A stretch of DNA of 53,299 nucleotides. Origin: Longimicrobium sp. (GTDB lineage Bacteria > Gemmatimonadota > Gemmatimonadetes > Longimicrobiales > Longimicrobiaceae). The position numbers were made by a program, and so were the translations under genes. The notes under the pieces were generated by a model. The model was not told the origin of the DNA, did not search any database, and saw only the letters and a program-made list of their open reading frames with translations. The stretch lies in contig NZ_DASVSF010000093.1 of assembly GCF_036388275.1 (NCBI RefSeq), forward strand, positions 1 to 53,299, in the 5' to 3' direction. Of this stretch, positions 16,907-24,905 are shown one piece after another. Within the stretch, counting starts at the first letter, position 1. The number at the start of each line of letters is the position of its first letter.

Positions 16907-18361
16907 ATGTACATCAGCTGCAACCATGTAATGCGCAACCGGCCCCAGTTCTGGAACCGCCGCAGCAATGCGCTGCGTAGCCTGTCCCCGCGCCATCACG
17001 TTCGCAAAACATTCCGCACCGGATTGTCGTGCATGTCGGCCCTCACGCTCCTGGTTGTTGCCGTGGCCCAGCCCGCGCACGCGCAGGCGTGCGGGACCAA
17101 GGACACGCCCGCGCCCACACTCACCGCCGGTCAGACGATCCGTGGGTCGCTCGCCCGCGAGGATGCCACGCTTCCAGGCGACCGGTACAACGGCACGGAT
17201 CCGTGCACCGGCCGGCCCTTCGACTCCTTCTTCTACGAGGCGGTCGCGGGCGAGCGCCTGACGTTCGTCGTCGAGTCGCGGCGGATCGATCCGTCGATCA
17301 CCGCGACCACCCAGTGGAGGGGCGGGGGGAGCAAGGACGTGGTGGAGCAGCGAGGACGGCGCGGTCGCACCCTCACCGCCACGGGGACGGTGCCGGCGGC
17401 GGGGCGCATCCTGATCCAGGTGGAAAGCAACGTATCCCTGGGCCGCCGCGGGTCCACGGGCGACTACTCCTTCACCCTGCGCTCCGAACGTCCGGCGAAC
17501 GCCCCGGCACCGCGGCCCGCACCTGATGCGGCGGGCGGCTCGTCCATCCGGTCCGGGCAGACGGTGCAAGGGGAGTTGACGTCGGCTAGCGGCAAGCTGG
17601 CGGACGACTCGCACTTCCAGGACTACACCTACCAGGCGCGGCGGGGCGAGAAGCTGGTCGCGGGTCTCACGTCGGACGATTTCGACGCCTTTCTGCACGT
17701 CGGCCGGCGGATTGGCGACGGCACGCTGGAGAACGTGGTGAGCGACGATGACGGCGGCGGCGGGACCAACTCCCTGGTGGAGTACGTCGCGGACCAGGAC
17801 GGCCCCGTCACGATCCGCGTCAACACGCTCTCGGCCGGTGAGACTGGCAGCTACTCGCTGGAGGTTTACTCCACCGGCGGGGACGAGCGGGCGGCAAGCG
17901 AGCCGGAGCAGCCCGCCGCCCCGATCCAGGGGCTGCGAGCGGGCCAGGCGGTGCGCGGCGAGTTGGCACGGGGGGATGCGACGATGGACGACGGATCGTG
18001 GTACGACCACTACACCTACACCGCCCGCCGCGGCGAGCGGATCGTGGTGCGAATGGAATCCGACGAGTTCGACACCGTGCTGGGAGTGAGCGGGCGCGAA
18101 GACGCCGCCGATCTGGTGATGGACGACGACGGCGGCGGCGGCACCAACTCGCGGGTGGAGTACACCGCCACCGCAGACGGGCCGATCCTCATCCGGGCCA
18201 ACGCGCTCAGCGCGGGTGAAGGCGGCAGCTACACCCTCGTCATCGAGTCCGCGCGCCGGTCCGCGCTCCCCATGGCCGGGCGCACGGAGCGTCTGGCGGC
18301 CACCGCGGCCGCCCAGCAGGACGTGGCCACACTCGATGTTTCGCCGGCTCGGTCCTGGTAG
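16907..18361 (+). CDS. Secreted protein with pre-peptidase C-terminal (PPC)-like repeats
   Basis: 484 residues. A long basic N-region is followed by a signal peptide ending ...PAHAQA (about residue 60), so the true start may be the later ATG at 17034; ATG 16907 has a better GGGAG site. Three beta-sandwich repeats follow, each opening with 'GQT[IV]xG.L' (from about residues 70, 210 and 345). Repeats two and three share 'Q/HYTYxARRGE', 'SDDxDAFLxV', 'DDDGGGGTNSxVEY' and 'NxLSAGExGSYxLxVxS'. PPC domains usually accompany secreted proteases, but no protease domain is present. It heads a run of exported proteins. Confidence 0.75.
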   Translation: MYISCNHVMRNRPQFWNRRSNALRSLSPRHHVRKTFRTGLSCMSALTLLVVAVAQPAHAQACGTKDTPAPTLTAGQTIRGSLAREDATLPGDRYNGTDPCTGRPFDSFFYEAVAGERLTFVVESRRIDPSITATTQWRGGGSKDVVEQRGRRGRTLTATGTVPAAGRILIQVESNVSLGRRGSTGDYSFTLRSERPANAPAPRPAPDAAGGSSIRSGQTVQGELTSASGKLADDSHFQDYTYQARRGEKLVAGLTSDDFDAFLHVGRRIGDGTLENVVSDDDGGGGTNSLVEYVADQDGPVTIRVNTLSAGETGSYSLEVYSTGGDERAASEPEQPAAPIQGLRAGQAVRGELARGDATMDDGSWYDHYTYTARRGERIVVRMESDEFDTVLGVSGREDAADLVMDDDGGGGTNSRVEYTATADGPILIRANALSAGEGGSYTLVIESARRSALPMAGRTERLAATAAAQQDVATLDVSPARSW

Positions 18362-18455
18362 CCCCACTCGGCCGAAGCGTGTTCTGCGCTCCGGAGGATC
18401 ATCCGCGGTCGCCTCACTCGGAGTAGACCGCCACTTCAACCAGGAACAGGACCCG

Positions 18456-18833
18456 ATGAAGATGTTGAGAGGCAGGGCGGTGCGTCTCGCCTGTGCCGTA
18501 ATGCTCGTAGCCGTGGCAGGCGCGCCTGCTTTCGCGCAGCAGGGCATGGCTGCGGCGGCACCGCTGGCCGGACCGCTCCGTTCGGTGCCGTACTTTACGT
18601 CCACGCCCTTGCCGGCGGTGTCGCAGGTGACGCTTTCGCCAAGCCTGGCCGATGCGGGTGCAGCCGGGCCCTCCAAGGTGGGGCAGGCCGTGCTTCTGCT
18701 GGGCCTGGGCATCGGGCTGACCGCGGGTGGGCGCGAGCTGGAGTCCTCCATCGGGTTCCCAGGCGCGATCCTCCGCTACACCGGAATCGGCGTAACCGCG
18801 CTCGGCGTACTTTCCTTCTGCGGATGTCTCTGA
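18456..18833 (+). CDS. Small exported or membrane hypothetical protein, 125 residues
   Basis: The signal peptide (MKMLRGRAVRLACAVMLVAVAGAPAFAQ) is followed by a Gly/Ala/Pro-rich region and two hydrophobic stretches (about residues 78-92 and 100-120), ending CGCL. I do not recognise the family. The stop overlaps the next start as TGATG, so the two small proteins are probably translated together and may act together. ATG 18456 begins the signal peptide; a longer frame upstream overlaps the PPC gene and is rejected. Confidence 0.6.
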   Translation: MKMLRGRAVRLACAVMLVAVAGAPAFAQQGMAAAAPLAGPLRSVPYFTSTPLPAVSQVTLSPSLADAGAAGPSKVGQAVLLLGLGIGLTAGGRELESSIGFPGAILRYTGIGVTALGVLSFCGCL

Positions 18834-19210
18834 TGAACATTCGAACGCACCGCCCGTACACCGTCGCTGCTGCTCTCGTCCTCCTGGCCGGCCCGTCGAG
18901 CGCGCAGCACCGCCCTCACTACGACCTGAGTGCCGCGCCCCCGGCAGTTGCGCCAATCCAGGAGCATGCCGTCCGCGCCGCTCCGATCCCAAACGACGAG
19001 CTTGCCGGGGCGATGTCGAGAGCGGGGGTGGGCAGCGGCAAGTCGACCTTGGGGAATGCGGCCCTGATCGCCAGCGGCCTTGGCGTCATGTACCTGGCGT
19101 ACTCCGAGGGGGAGGAAGGCGGAGGCGGATTCGGCACCTTCATCGGCGTGCTCGGGGCGGCCTCCTTCTGGGGCGGGATCATTCGCCAGTTCTTCTACCG
19201 GGCGGACTGA
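18833..19210 (+). CDS. Small exported or membrane hypothetical protein, 125 residues
   Basis: The signal peptide (MNIRTHRPYTVAAALVLLAGPSSAQ) is followed by a Pro/Ala segment and two hydrophobic segments (about 60-75 and 87-105) separated by an acidic Gly-rich loop. The layout mirrors the preceding gene, suggesting a related pair, although sequence similarity is weak. The start is taken at ATG 18833, which overlaps the upstream TGA; ATG 18824 in the same frame is possible. The function is unknown. Confidence 0.6.
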   Translation: MNIRTHRPYTVAAALVLLAGPSSAQHRPHYDLSAAPPAVAPIQEHAVRAAPIPNDELAGAMSRAGVGSGKSTLGNAALIASGLGVMYLAYSEGEEGGGGFGTFIGVLGAASFWGGIIRQFFYRAD

Positions 19211-19446
19211 TCGCAGGAATCGGGAACAGGGGGCAGGCGGTAATCCCGGCTGCACCCCTCCCATCCGCCGAACATGCCGGTGTGCATGCGGCGGTCGAGG
19301 CCAGTTGCGGGAGCGCGGCGGGGCATCTCTCCCAGCGTGCTCATTCAGCTTCTCGTGGCGTCGGGCCTCGCAAATCAGTGCTCCGCAATGGATTCACGGC
19401 GCGTTCGTCCACGCGCCGTGCCACCACCACCCACCCGGTGCATCCG

Positions 19447-20472
19447 ATGAATGGAGTTCTCACCGCCCTCCACCTGTTCCGGCCACTGTTCCTGTGCCGC
19501 GTCCTCGTTCTTCTGGCCGGGGCGCTGGCGCTGGCAGCCCGCCCGGCGCCGGTCGCGGCGCAGCGGCAGCTCGACATCTGTGCAGAGCAGCCCGTGCCGG
19601 AGGGGTACGTGGTCGTGGCGGCCTGGCGCGCCCAGCAGTGCCCAGGGTTCCACGCGTCCAACAATCCAAACACGCTGCGCATCCGCGTCCCGGGCGACAC
19701 GGTGAGCACGTGCAGCGCTTATCCCGCCTCGCTCCCCGAGCACGTAGTGGTGGCCGCCTACCGGGCGCAGCATTGCCCCGGGTTCTACGCCTCCAACGAT
19801 CCCAACGTCCACGTGCGTCGCGTTCCCGGCGACACGATAACGGCGTGCGCCGCGTTCACGCCCCGGCTGGACGGGTATGTGGTCGTGTCCAGCTACCGAA
19901 CGCAGATCTGCCCGGGGTTCTACGCCTCCACCAATCCCAACACCATCTCGTTCCGCCGGCTCGAGGGCGGCGGGAGCCGGCGAGCGCCCGGCGCGGACAC
20001 CGGCGACCCGCTGGGAATGCTGAATCGCGACGAGGTGTACGTCATGCGCGCCCTGCGCCGTGCGGCCGACGAGCTCGGGGTGGGCGCACCCTCGCACCGC
20101 GTGTGGACCGGCTCGCTCCGCGCCAGCCAGCAGGGCGAAACGTCGCTGCTGCTGGACGCGGGCGTGCCGTACACGCTGCTGGCCGCGTGCGACCGGGACT
20201 GCGACCGTATGGAGGTGGCCGTCTCCGGCGCCGGCGGACGCTGGGCCGACGCGGCCGGCGCAGACGGCGAGGCCGAGATCGAGTTGCCGGCCGGCAGCGG
20301 CGCCCCCCAGCGCGTGCAGCTGCGCATGCAGGGGTGCCGGGCCGAACCGTGCCACTTCGCCGTGACGGTGCACCGCGCCGCGCGCAGCGTGCGCCCCCCC
20401 GCGCGGCGCCCCACGTCCCGCGACGCCGCCCCGGCGGACGACGATGACGACTCCCCGCCGACGCCCCGGTAG
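19447..20472 (+). CDS. Exported protein with three tandem 'YVVV...CPGF' repeats and a CDxDC-type domain
   Basis: 341 residues with a signal peptide (to about residue 37, PVAAQ). Three repeats of about 43 residues follow: 'GYVVVAAWRAQQCPGFHAS', 'HVVVAAYRAQHCPGFYAS' and 'GYVVVSSYRTQICPGFYAS', each continuing N-[PD]-N and, in the first two, 'R-V-P-G-D-T' and a Cys. The C-terminal half carries 'ACDRDCDRMEV' and 'CRAEPCHFAV', a pattern shared with the next gene product, and ends in an acidic Pro-rich tail. ATG 19447 is chosen because it starts the signal peptide. I do not recognise a named family; cysteine pairs suggest disulfides outside the cytoplasm. Confidence 0.65.
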   Translation: MNGVLTALHLFRPLFLCRVLVLLAGALALAARPAPVAAQRQLDICAEQPVPEGYVVVAAWRAQQCPGFHASNNPNTLRIRVPGDTVSTCSAYPASLPEHVVVAAYRAQHCPGFYASNDPNVHVRRVPGDTITACAAFTPRLDGYVVVSSYRTQICPGFYASTNPNTISFRRLEGGGSRRAPGADTGDPLGMLNRDEVYVMRALRRAADELGVGAPSHRVWTGSLRASQQGETSLLLDAGVPYTLLAACDRDCDRMEVAVSGAGGRWADAAGADGEAEIELPAGSGAPQRVQLRMQGCRAEPCHFAVTVHRAARSVRPPARRPTSRDAAPADDDDDSPPTPR

Positions 20473-20745
20473 CCCGGTCCCTTGGCGGCTGCTAGCCGGT
20501 TCATCAACGCCCGGAACGACCTCGCGCCCATCCCATCCTCATCCGGAGCCGATCCTTGTGTTGCCATGCCATGCCCCTCTGATCCTCGGGCCGCCTTGCA
20601 CCATGGCCTTGGCCGGCGGTGGCGGGCGTCTCCGGGTCGGCGAGGCGACGGCGGGGGAACGGGTGGGATACGGCTTCGGGTTATCCATTGATCGCGAGCC
20701 TTCGCCGCATTCCGACGAGAACGTTTCAACCGAGGACCGACGATC

Positions 20746-21612
20746 GTGCAGAACTCAGCATCCCGAGTCAAATCGCGCTTCGCCGCCGTCATGCCCTGGG
20801 TAGGCGCGCTGGCGATCGCCTTCGCCCTTCCCGCTGCCGCGCAGCCGACCATCCGCGGCCGGCTGGAGGCCGGCGACAAGGAGTTCGCCGGGGGAAGGGT
20901 GTCGGACGAGTACCCCGTGCAGGTTCGCGCCGGCAGCCGGCTGACGGTGACCACCGTTGCGACACGGCCCCTGATGACCGCCGTGTTTATGCAGTCGCCC
21001 GAGGACGGGCTGCAGACCATGGAGGTGGGCGGCAACCCCGTGGGTGACGAGTTCGAGTGGGTGTACACGCACAACATCACGCGGGACGAGACGGTGATGG
21101 TGATCGTGGCCGGCGTGGCGCCCGTCACGCAGACGGGAGGTTCGGGCAGCTACGCGATCCGCATCGAGGCGCCGGGTGGCGGGGTGGTGCAGGCAGGAGC
21201 ATCCCCTTCGCCGCGCGTGGCGGAAACGGCTCCCCGCCGCTCCGGGCCGGTCCCGGCGGTGATCACGCAGCAGCTCGGCCACTTCGCCGCGGCCGCCCAG
21301 GAGGCCGGCTTCCGGCTCGTCAGCCAGACGCCCGTGGGGGGCGCCCTGAACAACGGCACGTACGAGGACGTACCCATCAGCCTCAGTGCGCGTCAGTACT
21401 TCATCGTGGGCGTGTGCGACGGCGACTGCACCGACATGGACCTTCGGCTGTTCGCGCCCAACGCCTCCGTCGTCGCGGAGGACGTGGCCGATGACGACAG
21501 TCCGATGCTCGCGTTTACCGCGTCTACCGCCGGTGAGCACCGCCTTCGGGTGATGATGCCGGCTTGCAGCAGCGAACCGTGCGCGTACGGCATCGCGATC
21601 TACGTGAAATAG
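20746..21612 (+). CDS. Exported protein with PPC-like and CDxDC-type domains
   Basis: 288 residues. GTG 20746 lies 8 bases after GAGGA and opens a signal peptide ending ALPAAAQ. The N-terminal half ('IRGRLEAGDKEFAGGRVSDEY', 'GSGSYAIRIEA') resembles one PPC-like beta-sandwich. The C-terminal half has 'GVCDGDCTDMDLRLFAPN', 'DDDSPMLAFTASTAGEHRLRV' and 'CSSEPCAYGIAIYVK', related to the end of the 19447 product. The four Cys could form two disulfides. The function is unknown; it belongs to the local set of exported proteins. Confidence 0.7.
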   Translation: MQNSASRVKSRFAAVMPWVGALAIAFALPAAAQPTIRGRLEAGDKEFAGGRVSDEYPVQVRAGSRLTVTTVATRPLMTAVFMQSPEDGLQTMEVGGNPVGDEFEWVYTHNITRDETVMVIVAGVAPVTQTGGSGSYAIRIEAPGGGVVQAGASPSPRVAETAPRRSGPVPAVITQQLGHFAAAAQEAGFRLVSQTPVGGALNNGTYEDVPISLSARQYFIVGVCDGDCTDMDLRLFAPNASVVAEDVADDDSPMLAFTASTAGEHRLRVMMPACSSEPCAYGIAIYVK

Positions 21613-21703
21613 CTGCGCTCTTCCCGGGGGCCACGCGACCGAGCCGCTTTCGCAGTTCCGCCGCGCCCCCGCCGGGAGCGCCATCCCACATCCAGGAGCA
21701 GCC

Positions 21704-21961
21704 ATGTACGTCGTCTGCACCCACACCGTGCGCGATCCCGAAGAGTTCTGGGACCGGGCGGCGCGGGCGGTGCCCAACCTTCCCGAGGGCATCCGTATCC
21801 ACAGCATCTTTCCCAACGCCGACGGCTCGGTGGGCGTGTGCCTGTGGGAGGGCGAGTCGCTGGAGCACGTGCGCGCCTTCGTCGACGGCGCCACCAGCGA
21901 CGTGGCCCACAACGACTACTTCGCCGTGCAGGCGGAGAATGCCCGGGGGCTTCCCGCGTGA
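21704..21961 (+). CDS. Small hypothetical protein, probably an alpha/beta-barrel fold
   Basis: 85 residues, cytoplasmic, with an alternating strand/helix pattern ('MYVVCTHTVRDPEEFWDRAARAV', 'IRIHSIFPNADGSVGVCLWEG', 'EHVRAFVDGATSDVAHNDYF') typical of small dimeric ferredoxin-like domains such as ABM or DUF4242. ATG 21704 follows AGGAG at a good distance. No substrate can be named. Confidence 0.6.
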   Translation: MYVVCTHTVRDPEEFWDRAARAVPNLPEGIRIHSIFPNADGSVGVCLWEGESLEHVRAFVDGATSDVAHNDYFAVQAENARGLPA

Positions 21962-22050
21962 GGGCCCTGCGGATGATGGCCGCGCTGCGGCGGTGGCCGC
22001 TCCAGCTCGGGTACGGCGTCTACAACATCGTCCACAGCGACGACTCGTGA
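21959..22050 (+). CDS. Possible 30-residue peptide overlapping the previous stop
   Basis: GTG 21959 overlaps the previous TGA (GTGA), and the frame runs 30 codons, ending YNIVHSDDS. The coupling geometry is suggestive, but there is no domain or conservation evidence and short GC-rich frames arise by chance. Confidence 0.2.
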
Positions 22051-22113
22051 TCCATCGCTTCACCCGCCCCGACGCGGGCCACACACTTCCTTTCCCGTGA
22101 ACACCGAGCACTC

Positions 22114-23718
22114 ATGAGCCTCCGATCCACGCACCTCCGCGCGATCCTCGCCGCCGTGTCCGCCGCCACTCTGGGCGCTTGCGCCCAGGCGGCCCAGCTG
22201 GCCACGAGCGCGGCAGGCGCCGTAAACGCCGCCCGTGCCTGCAGCGGCCCGCAGATGAAGGACGGCGGGCGCGAGAACCTGGGTACGTGCATCAACAGCA
22301 CGTATGCCGACATCACCCCGCAGATCTCGCCGGACGGGCGCACCCTGTACTTCGACCGCAAGAATTCGCCGGATAACGCGGGCCGCGCGGAAGACACGGA
22401 CGACATCTGGTTCTCCACCCTGCAGGCCGACGGCAACTGGGGACCGGCGCGCAACCTGGGCGCACCCCTCAACACCGCCGGCCCCAACTCCGTGGCCTCG
22501 GTGCTCCCGGACGGCAACACGCTGTTGCTCACGGGCGTGTACCTCGCGGGCGGCGTCACGGGCCAGGGCCTCTCGCTGGCCTCGCGCACCCGCGACGGGT
22601 GGGGCGCGCCTGTCGAGGTGCGCATCCCCGGCCTGCAGAACCGCAGCAACTTCGTGAACTACTATCTGTCGCAAGACGGGCAGGCGCTGCTGATGTCCAT
22701 CCAGAAGGATGGCGGACGCGGCGACCGCGACCTGTGGGTGAGCCGCCGCCAGGGCGACGGCCCATGGGGCGAGCTGGTGAACCTGGGCCCCACCATCAAC
22801 ACCGACACGGCCGACGTATCGCCCTTTCTGGCCTCGGACGGCGTGACGCTCTACTTCTCCAGCAGTGGCCACGGCGGCGAAGGCGGGCGCGACATCTTCG
22901 TCACCCGGCGGCTGGACGAGACGTGGACGCGCTGGTCGCGCCCGGAAAACCTGGGATCGAACATCAACACGCCCAGCAACGACGCGGGATTCGTGATCCC
23001 CGCCGCGGGCGACTTCGCCTACTTCACCTCCGCGGAGGACTCGTACGGCCGCACCGACATCTTTCGCGCGCGCCTGCCGGAAAGCATGCGCCCCCGGCCG
23101 GTGGTGCTGGTGCGCGGCCGCGTGCTCGATGCGCGCACGCGGCAGCCGCTGGACGCGTCGGTGGTCTATGAGGGGCTGGGGAACACCCAGCGCGGCGTGG
23201 CGCGCAGCAACCCGTCGACCGGCGAGTACCAGATCGTCCTGCCGGCGGGCGCGCGCTTCGGGTTTCGCGGCGAGGCGCCGCGCTACTATCCCGAGAACGT
23301 GAACGTCGACCTGTCCACCGTCACCGCATACGCGGAGCGCACGCAGGACCTGCTGCTGGTGCCGCTGGAGGTGGGAAGCACGGTGCGGCTGAACAACATC
23401 TTCTTCGACGTGAACCGCGCCACCCTGCGCCCGGAAAGCGCGCTGGAGCTGGACCGCCTGGCGGACTACCTGCGCGCCAACCCCACGGTGGAGGTGGAGA
23501 TCGGCGGCCACACCGACAACGTTGGGGCCGACGCCGCCAACCAGACGCTGTCGCAGGCCCGCGCCCGCGCGGTCGCCGAGTACCTGGCCGGCAAGGGCAT
23601 CGCCGCCCGGCGGGTGCAGTCGCGCGGCTACGGCGAGGCGCAGCCCTCGGCCAGCAACGACACCGACGAGGGCCGCCAGCAGAACCGGCGGGTGGAGTTC
23701 AAGGTGATCCGCCTGTAA
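22114..23718 (+). CDS. OmpA-family lipoprotein with PD40 beta-propeller repeats
   Basis: 534 residues. A lipobox (LGAC, about residues 19-22) points to an outer-membrane lipoprotein. Residues about 60-330 carry WD40-like PD40 repeats ('DITPQISPDGRTLYFD', 'DVSPFLASDGVTLYFSS', 'DAGFVIPAAGDFAYFTS'). A short carboxypeptidase-regulatory-like domain follows (about 335-405, 'VRGRVLDARTRQPLDASV'), then an OmpA-like peptidoglycan-binding domain (about 425-534, 'NIFFDVNRATLRPES', 'IGGHTDNVG', 'RGYGEAQP', 'NRRVEF'). This order matches PD40-OmpA proteins of Bacteroidetes-like envelopes. It probably ties the outer membrane to peptidoglycan. Confidence 0.9.
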   Translation: MSLRSTHLRAILAAVSAATLGACAQAAQLATSAAGAVNAARACSGPQMKDGGRENLGTCINSTYADITPQISPDGRTLYFDRKNSPDNAGRAEDTDDIWFSTLQADGNWGPARNLGAPLNTAGPNSVASVLPDGNTLLLTGVYLAGGVTGQGLSLASRTRDGWGAPVEVRIPGLQNRSNFVNYYLSQDGQALLMSIQKDGGRGDRDLWVSRRQGDGPWGELVNLGPTINTDTADVSPFLASDGVTLYFSSSGHGGEGGRDIFVTRRLDETWTRWSRPENLGSNINTPSNDAGFVIPAAGDFAYFTSAEDSYGRTDIFRARLPESMRPRPVVLVRGRVLDARTRQPLDASVVYEGLGNTQRGVARSNPSTGEYQIVLPAGARFGFRGEAPRYYPENVNVDLSTVTAYAERTQDLLLVPLEVGSTVRLNNIFFDVNRATLRPESALELDRLADYLRANPTVEVEIGGHTDNVGADAANQTLSQARARAVAEYLAGKGIAARRVQSRGYGEAQPSASNDTDEGRQQNRRVEFKVIRL

Positions 23719-24085
23719 GCGTACAGACGACAGCGGTCACCATCTGGAGGCCGCGGCTCCGTCGGGGTCACTGTCATCCTGAGCCCCAGGCGCGGCGGGC
23801 CGGCCCGCAAGCCGTCCCTCGCGGGGCGCGAGGCTCTTGCCGAGGAAGCCTTGAAGCCAGGGCGCGGCAGCGGTCACGACGTGGAGGGCTCGGCTTGGTG
23901 GGGACTGCTGTCATCCCGGGGGCCTCGGCTCCGTCGGGCGAATGAATTCGCTGCAACGACCACACGAAGTCCGCCTGCGCGGACTGGCTTGTTCTCGTGT
24001 GGAGAGAGCCGTGTGGCTCGACCGGGATGTGTGGCGCATCCCTCGGTCGCTGCGGAGTACGGTGTGGCGGCAGGTTGGGCGCACG
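23719..24085. repeat. Intergenic repeat island 4
   Basis: No gene seen. Same order and orientation as island 3: CTGTCATCCTGAG...module (23771-23840), GCGAATGAATTCGCTGCAACGA with the GTCCGCC...GCGGAC palindrome (about 23936-24003), and the CGCTGCGGAGTACGGTGTGGCGGCA block (about 24010-24085). Confidence 0.8.
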
Positions 24086-24142
24086 TGCAGGTGAAGCCCC
24101 GGGCGGGACGGCGCGAGCGGTCCCGTGTCGGGGCTTTCCGCT
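24086..24142 (-). terminator. Terminator-like repeat, copy 3 (downstream of the DinB protein)
   Basis: GTGCAGGTGAAGCCCCGGGCGGGAC pairs with GTCCCGTGTCGGGGCTTTCCGC in a long hairpin about 30 bp past the minus-strand stop at 24173. Flanks match copy 2. Confidence 0.6.
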
Positions 24143-24172
24143 GGTCCATGCGGCTCCGCGGCTTTACCGCTC

Positions 24173-24715
24173 CTACCAGCCGTTCCGCTCCCGCAGCCGG
24201 GTGACGTGCGCCACGTGATGCCGCCCATGCCAGGCGTACAGCCCCAGCAGCTGGTCCAGCCGCATGGCGCCCCACTCGGGATGCTGGATCGTTCGGGACC
24301 AGTCGCCCTCGCCCATGGTGCGCAAGGTGTTCACCCAGCGGACGTGAACCGCATCCAGCAGCGCGAGCGACACCTCCGGCGGGGTGATCCCTGGCTCGGG
24401 CAGCACTGCCCAGGCCGCCTCGTCGTACGTCTTGATCGAGGGGCTCTCTTCCGTCAGCCCCAGCTTCACGCGGATGTACGCGTTCATGTGGCTGTCCGGA
24501 AGGTGATGGACCAGGTCTCGCACCGTCCAGCCGCCGTCGCGGTACGGCGTGTCCAGCTGGTCGTCCGATAGCCCGTCCACCGCCTGGCGGAAGCGCGCCG
24601 GCGCGTCGGCGATCTGCTGGATCCAATCCGCTCTCTGGTCCGCATCGATCTCCCGCTCCGGGCGGTACCGGCCTACCGGGTACCGTGGATCCGCCGTTTC
24701 CGTCGCTGTCGTCAT
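24173..24715 (-). CDS. DinB-fold metal-dependent transferase, YfiT/BstA type
   Basis: 180 residues. The protein opens 'DPRYPVGRYRPEREID', typical of YfiT-family putative metal-dependent hydrolases, and has 'VRDLVHHLPDSHMNAYIRVKL' and 'LYAWHGRHHVAHVTRL', giving the three-histidine metal site of the DinB four-helix fold. Relatives in Firmicutes transfer bacillithiol to electrophiles; whether this organism uses bacillithiol cannot be told from the window. ATG 24715 lies after an excellent GGAGGGGAAG site; the frame extends to 24814 without support. TAGAAT on the minus strand at 24766-24771 is a possible -10 box. Confidence 0.85.
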   Translation of the reverse strand: MTTATETADPRYPVGRYRPEREIDADQRADWIQQIADAPARFRQAVDGLSDDQLDTPYRDGGWTVRDLVHHLPDSHMNAYIRVKLGLTEESPSIKTYDEAAWAVLPEPGITPPEVSLALLDAVHVRWVNTLRTMGEGDWSRTIQHPEWGAMRLDQLLGLYAWHGRHHVAHVTRLRERNGW

Positions 24716-24856
24716 CTTCCCCTCCCCCCGCGAAACGTGGAACTGTACGATCTGCATCCCTCCGCATTCTATTCTGCCGATCCGCACCGGGGAAAGAGGG
24801 TTGATGCAGAACATCGTTCAGCGACGATCACCTCGCGGAGAACCGGCGGAATGCAA

Positions 24857-24883
24857 AAAGGCCGGCGCGCAGCGCCGGCCTTT
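24857..24883 (-). terminator. Rho-independent terminator of dacB
   Basis: Stem AAAGGCCGGCGC/GCGCCGGCCTTT (24857-24868 with 24872-24883), GCA loop, followed on the minus strand by a run of T. It is 23 bp beyond the dacB stop. Confidence 0.85.
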
Positions 24884-24905
24884 CATCATCCCTCAAACGC
24901 GCGGG

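Noticed and set aside
16604..18751. Long extension of the CdiI-like frame to 18751
   Set aside because: It runs antisense through the PPC-protein gene; the immunity-like pattern begins at about 16603.
19211..19446. Small gene upstream of the repeat protein
   Set aside because: The in-frame extension from 19282 has no ribosome-binding site and spoils the signal peptide; probably leader and promoter sequence.
20473..20745. Small gene between the two CDxDC-protein genes
   Set aside because: Short open frames lack start signals and protein-like composition; nothing was found except the ribosome-binding site and GTG of the next gene.
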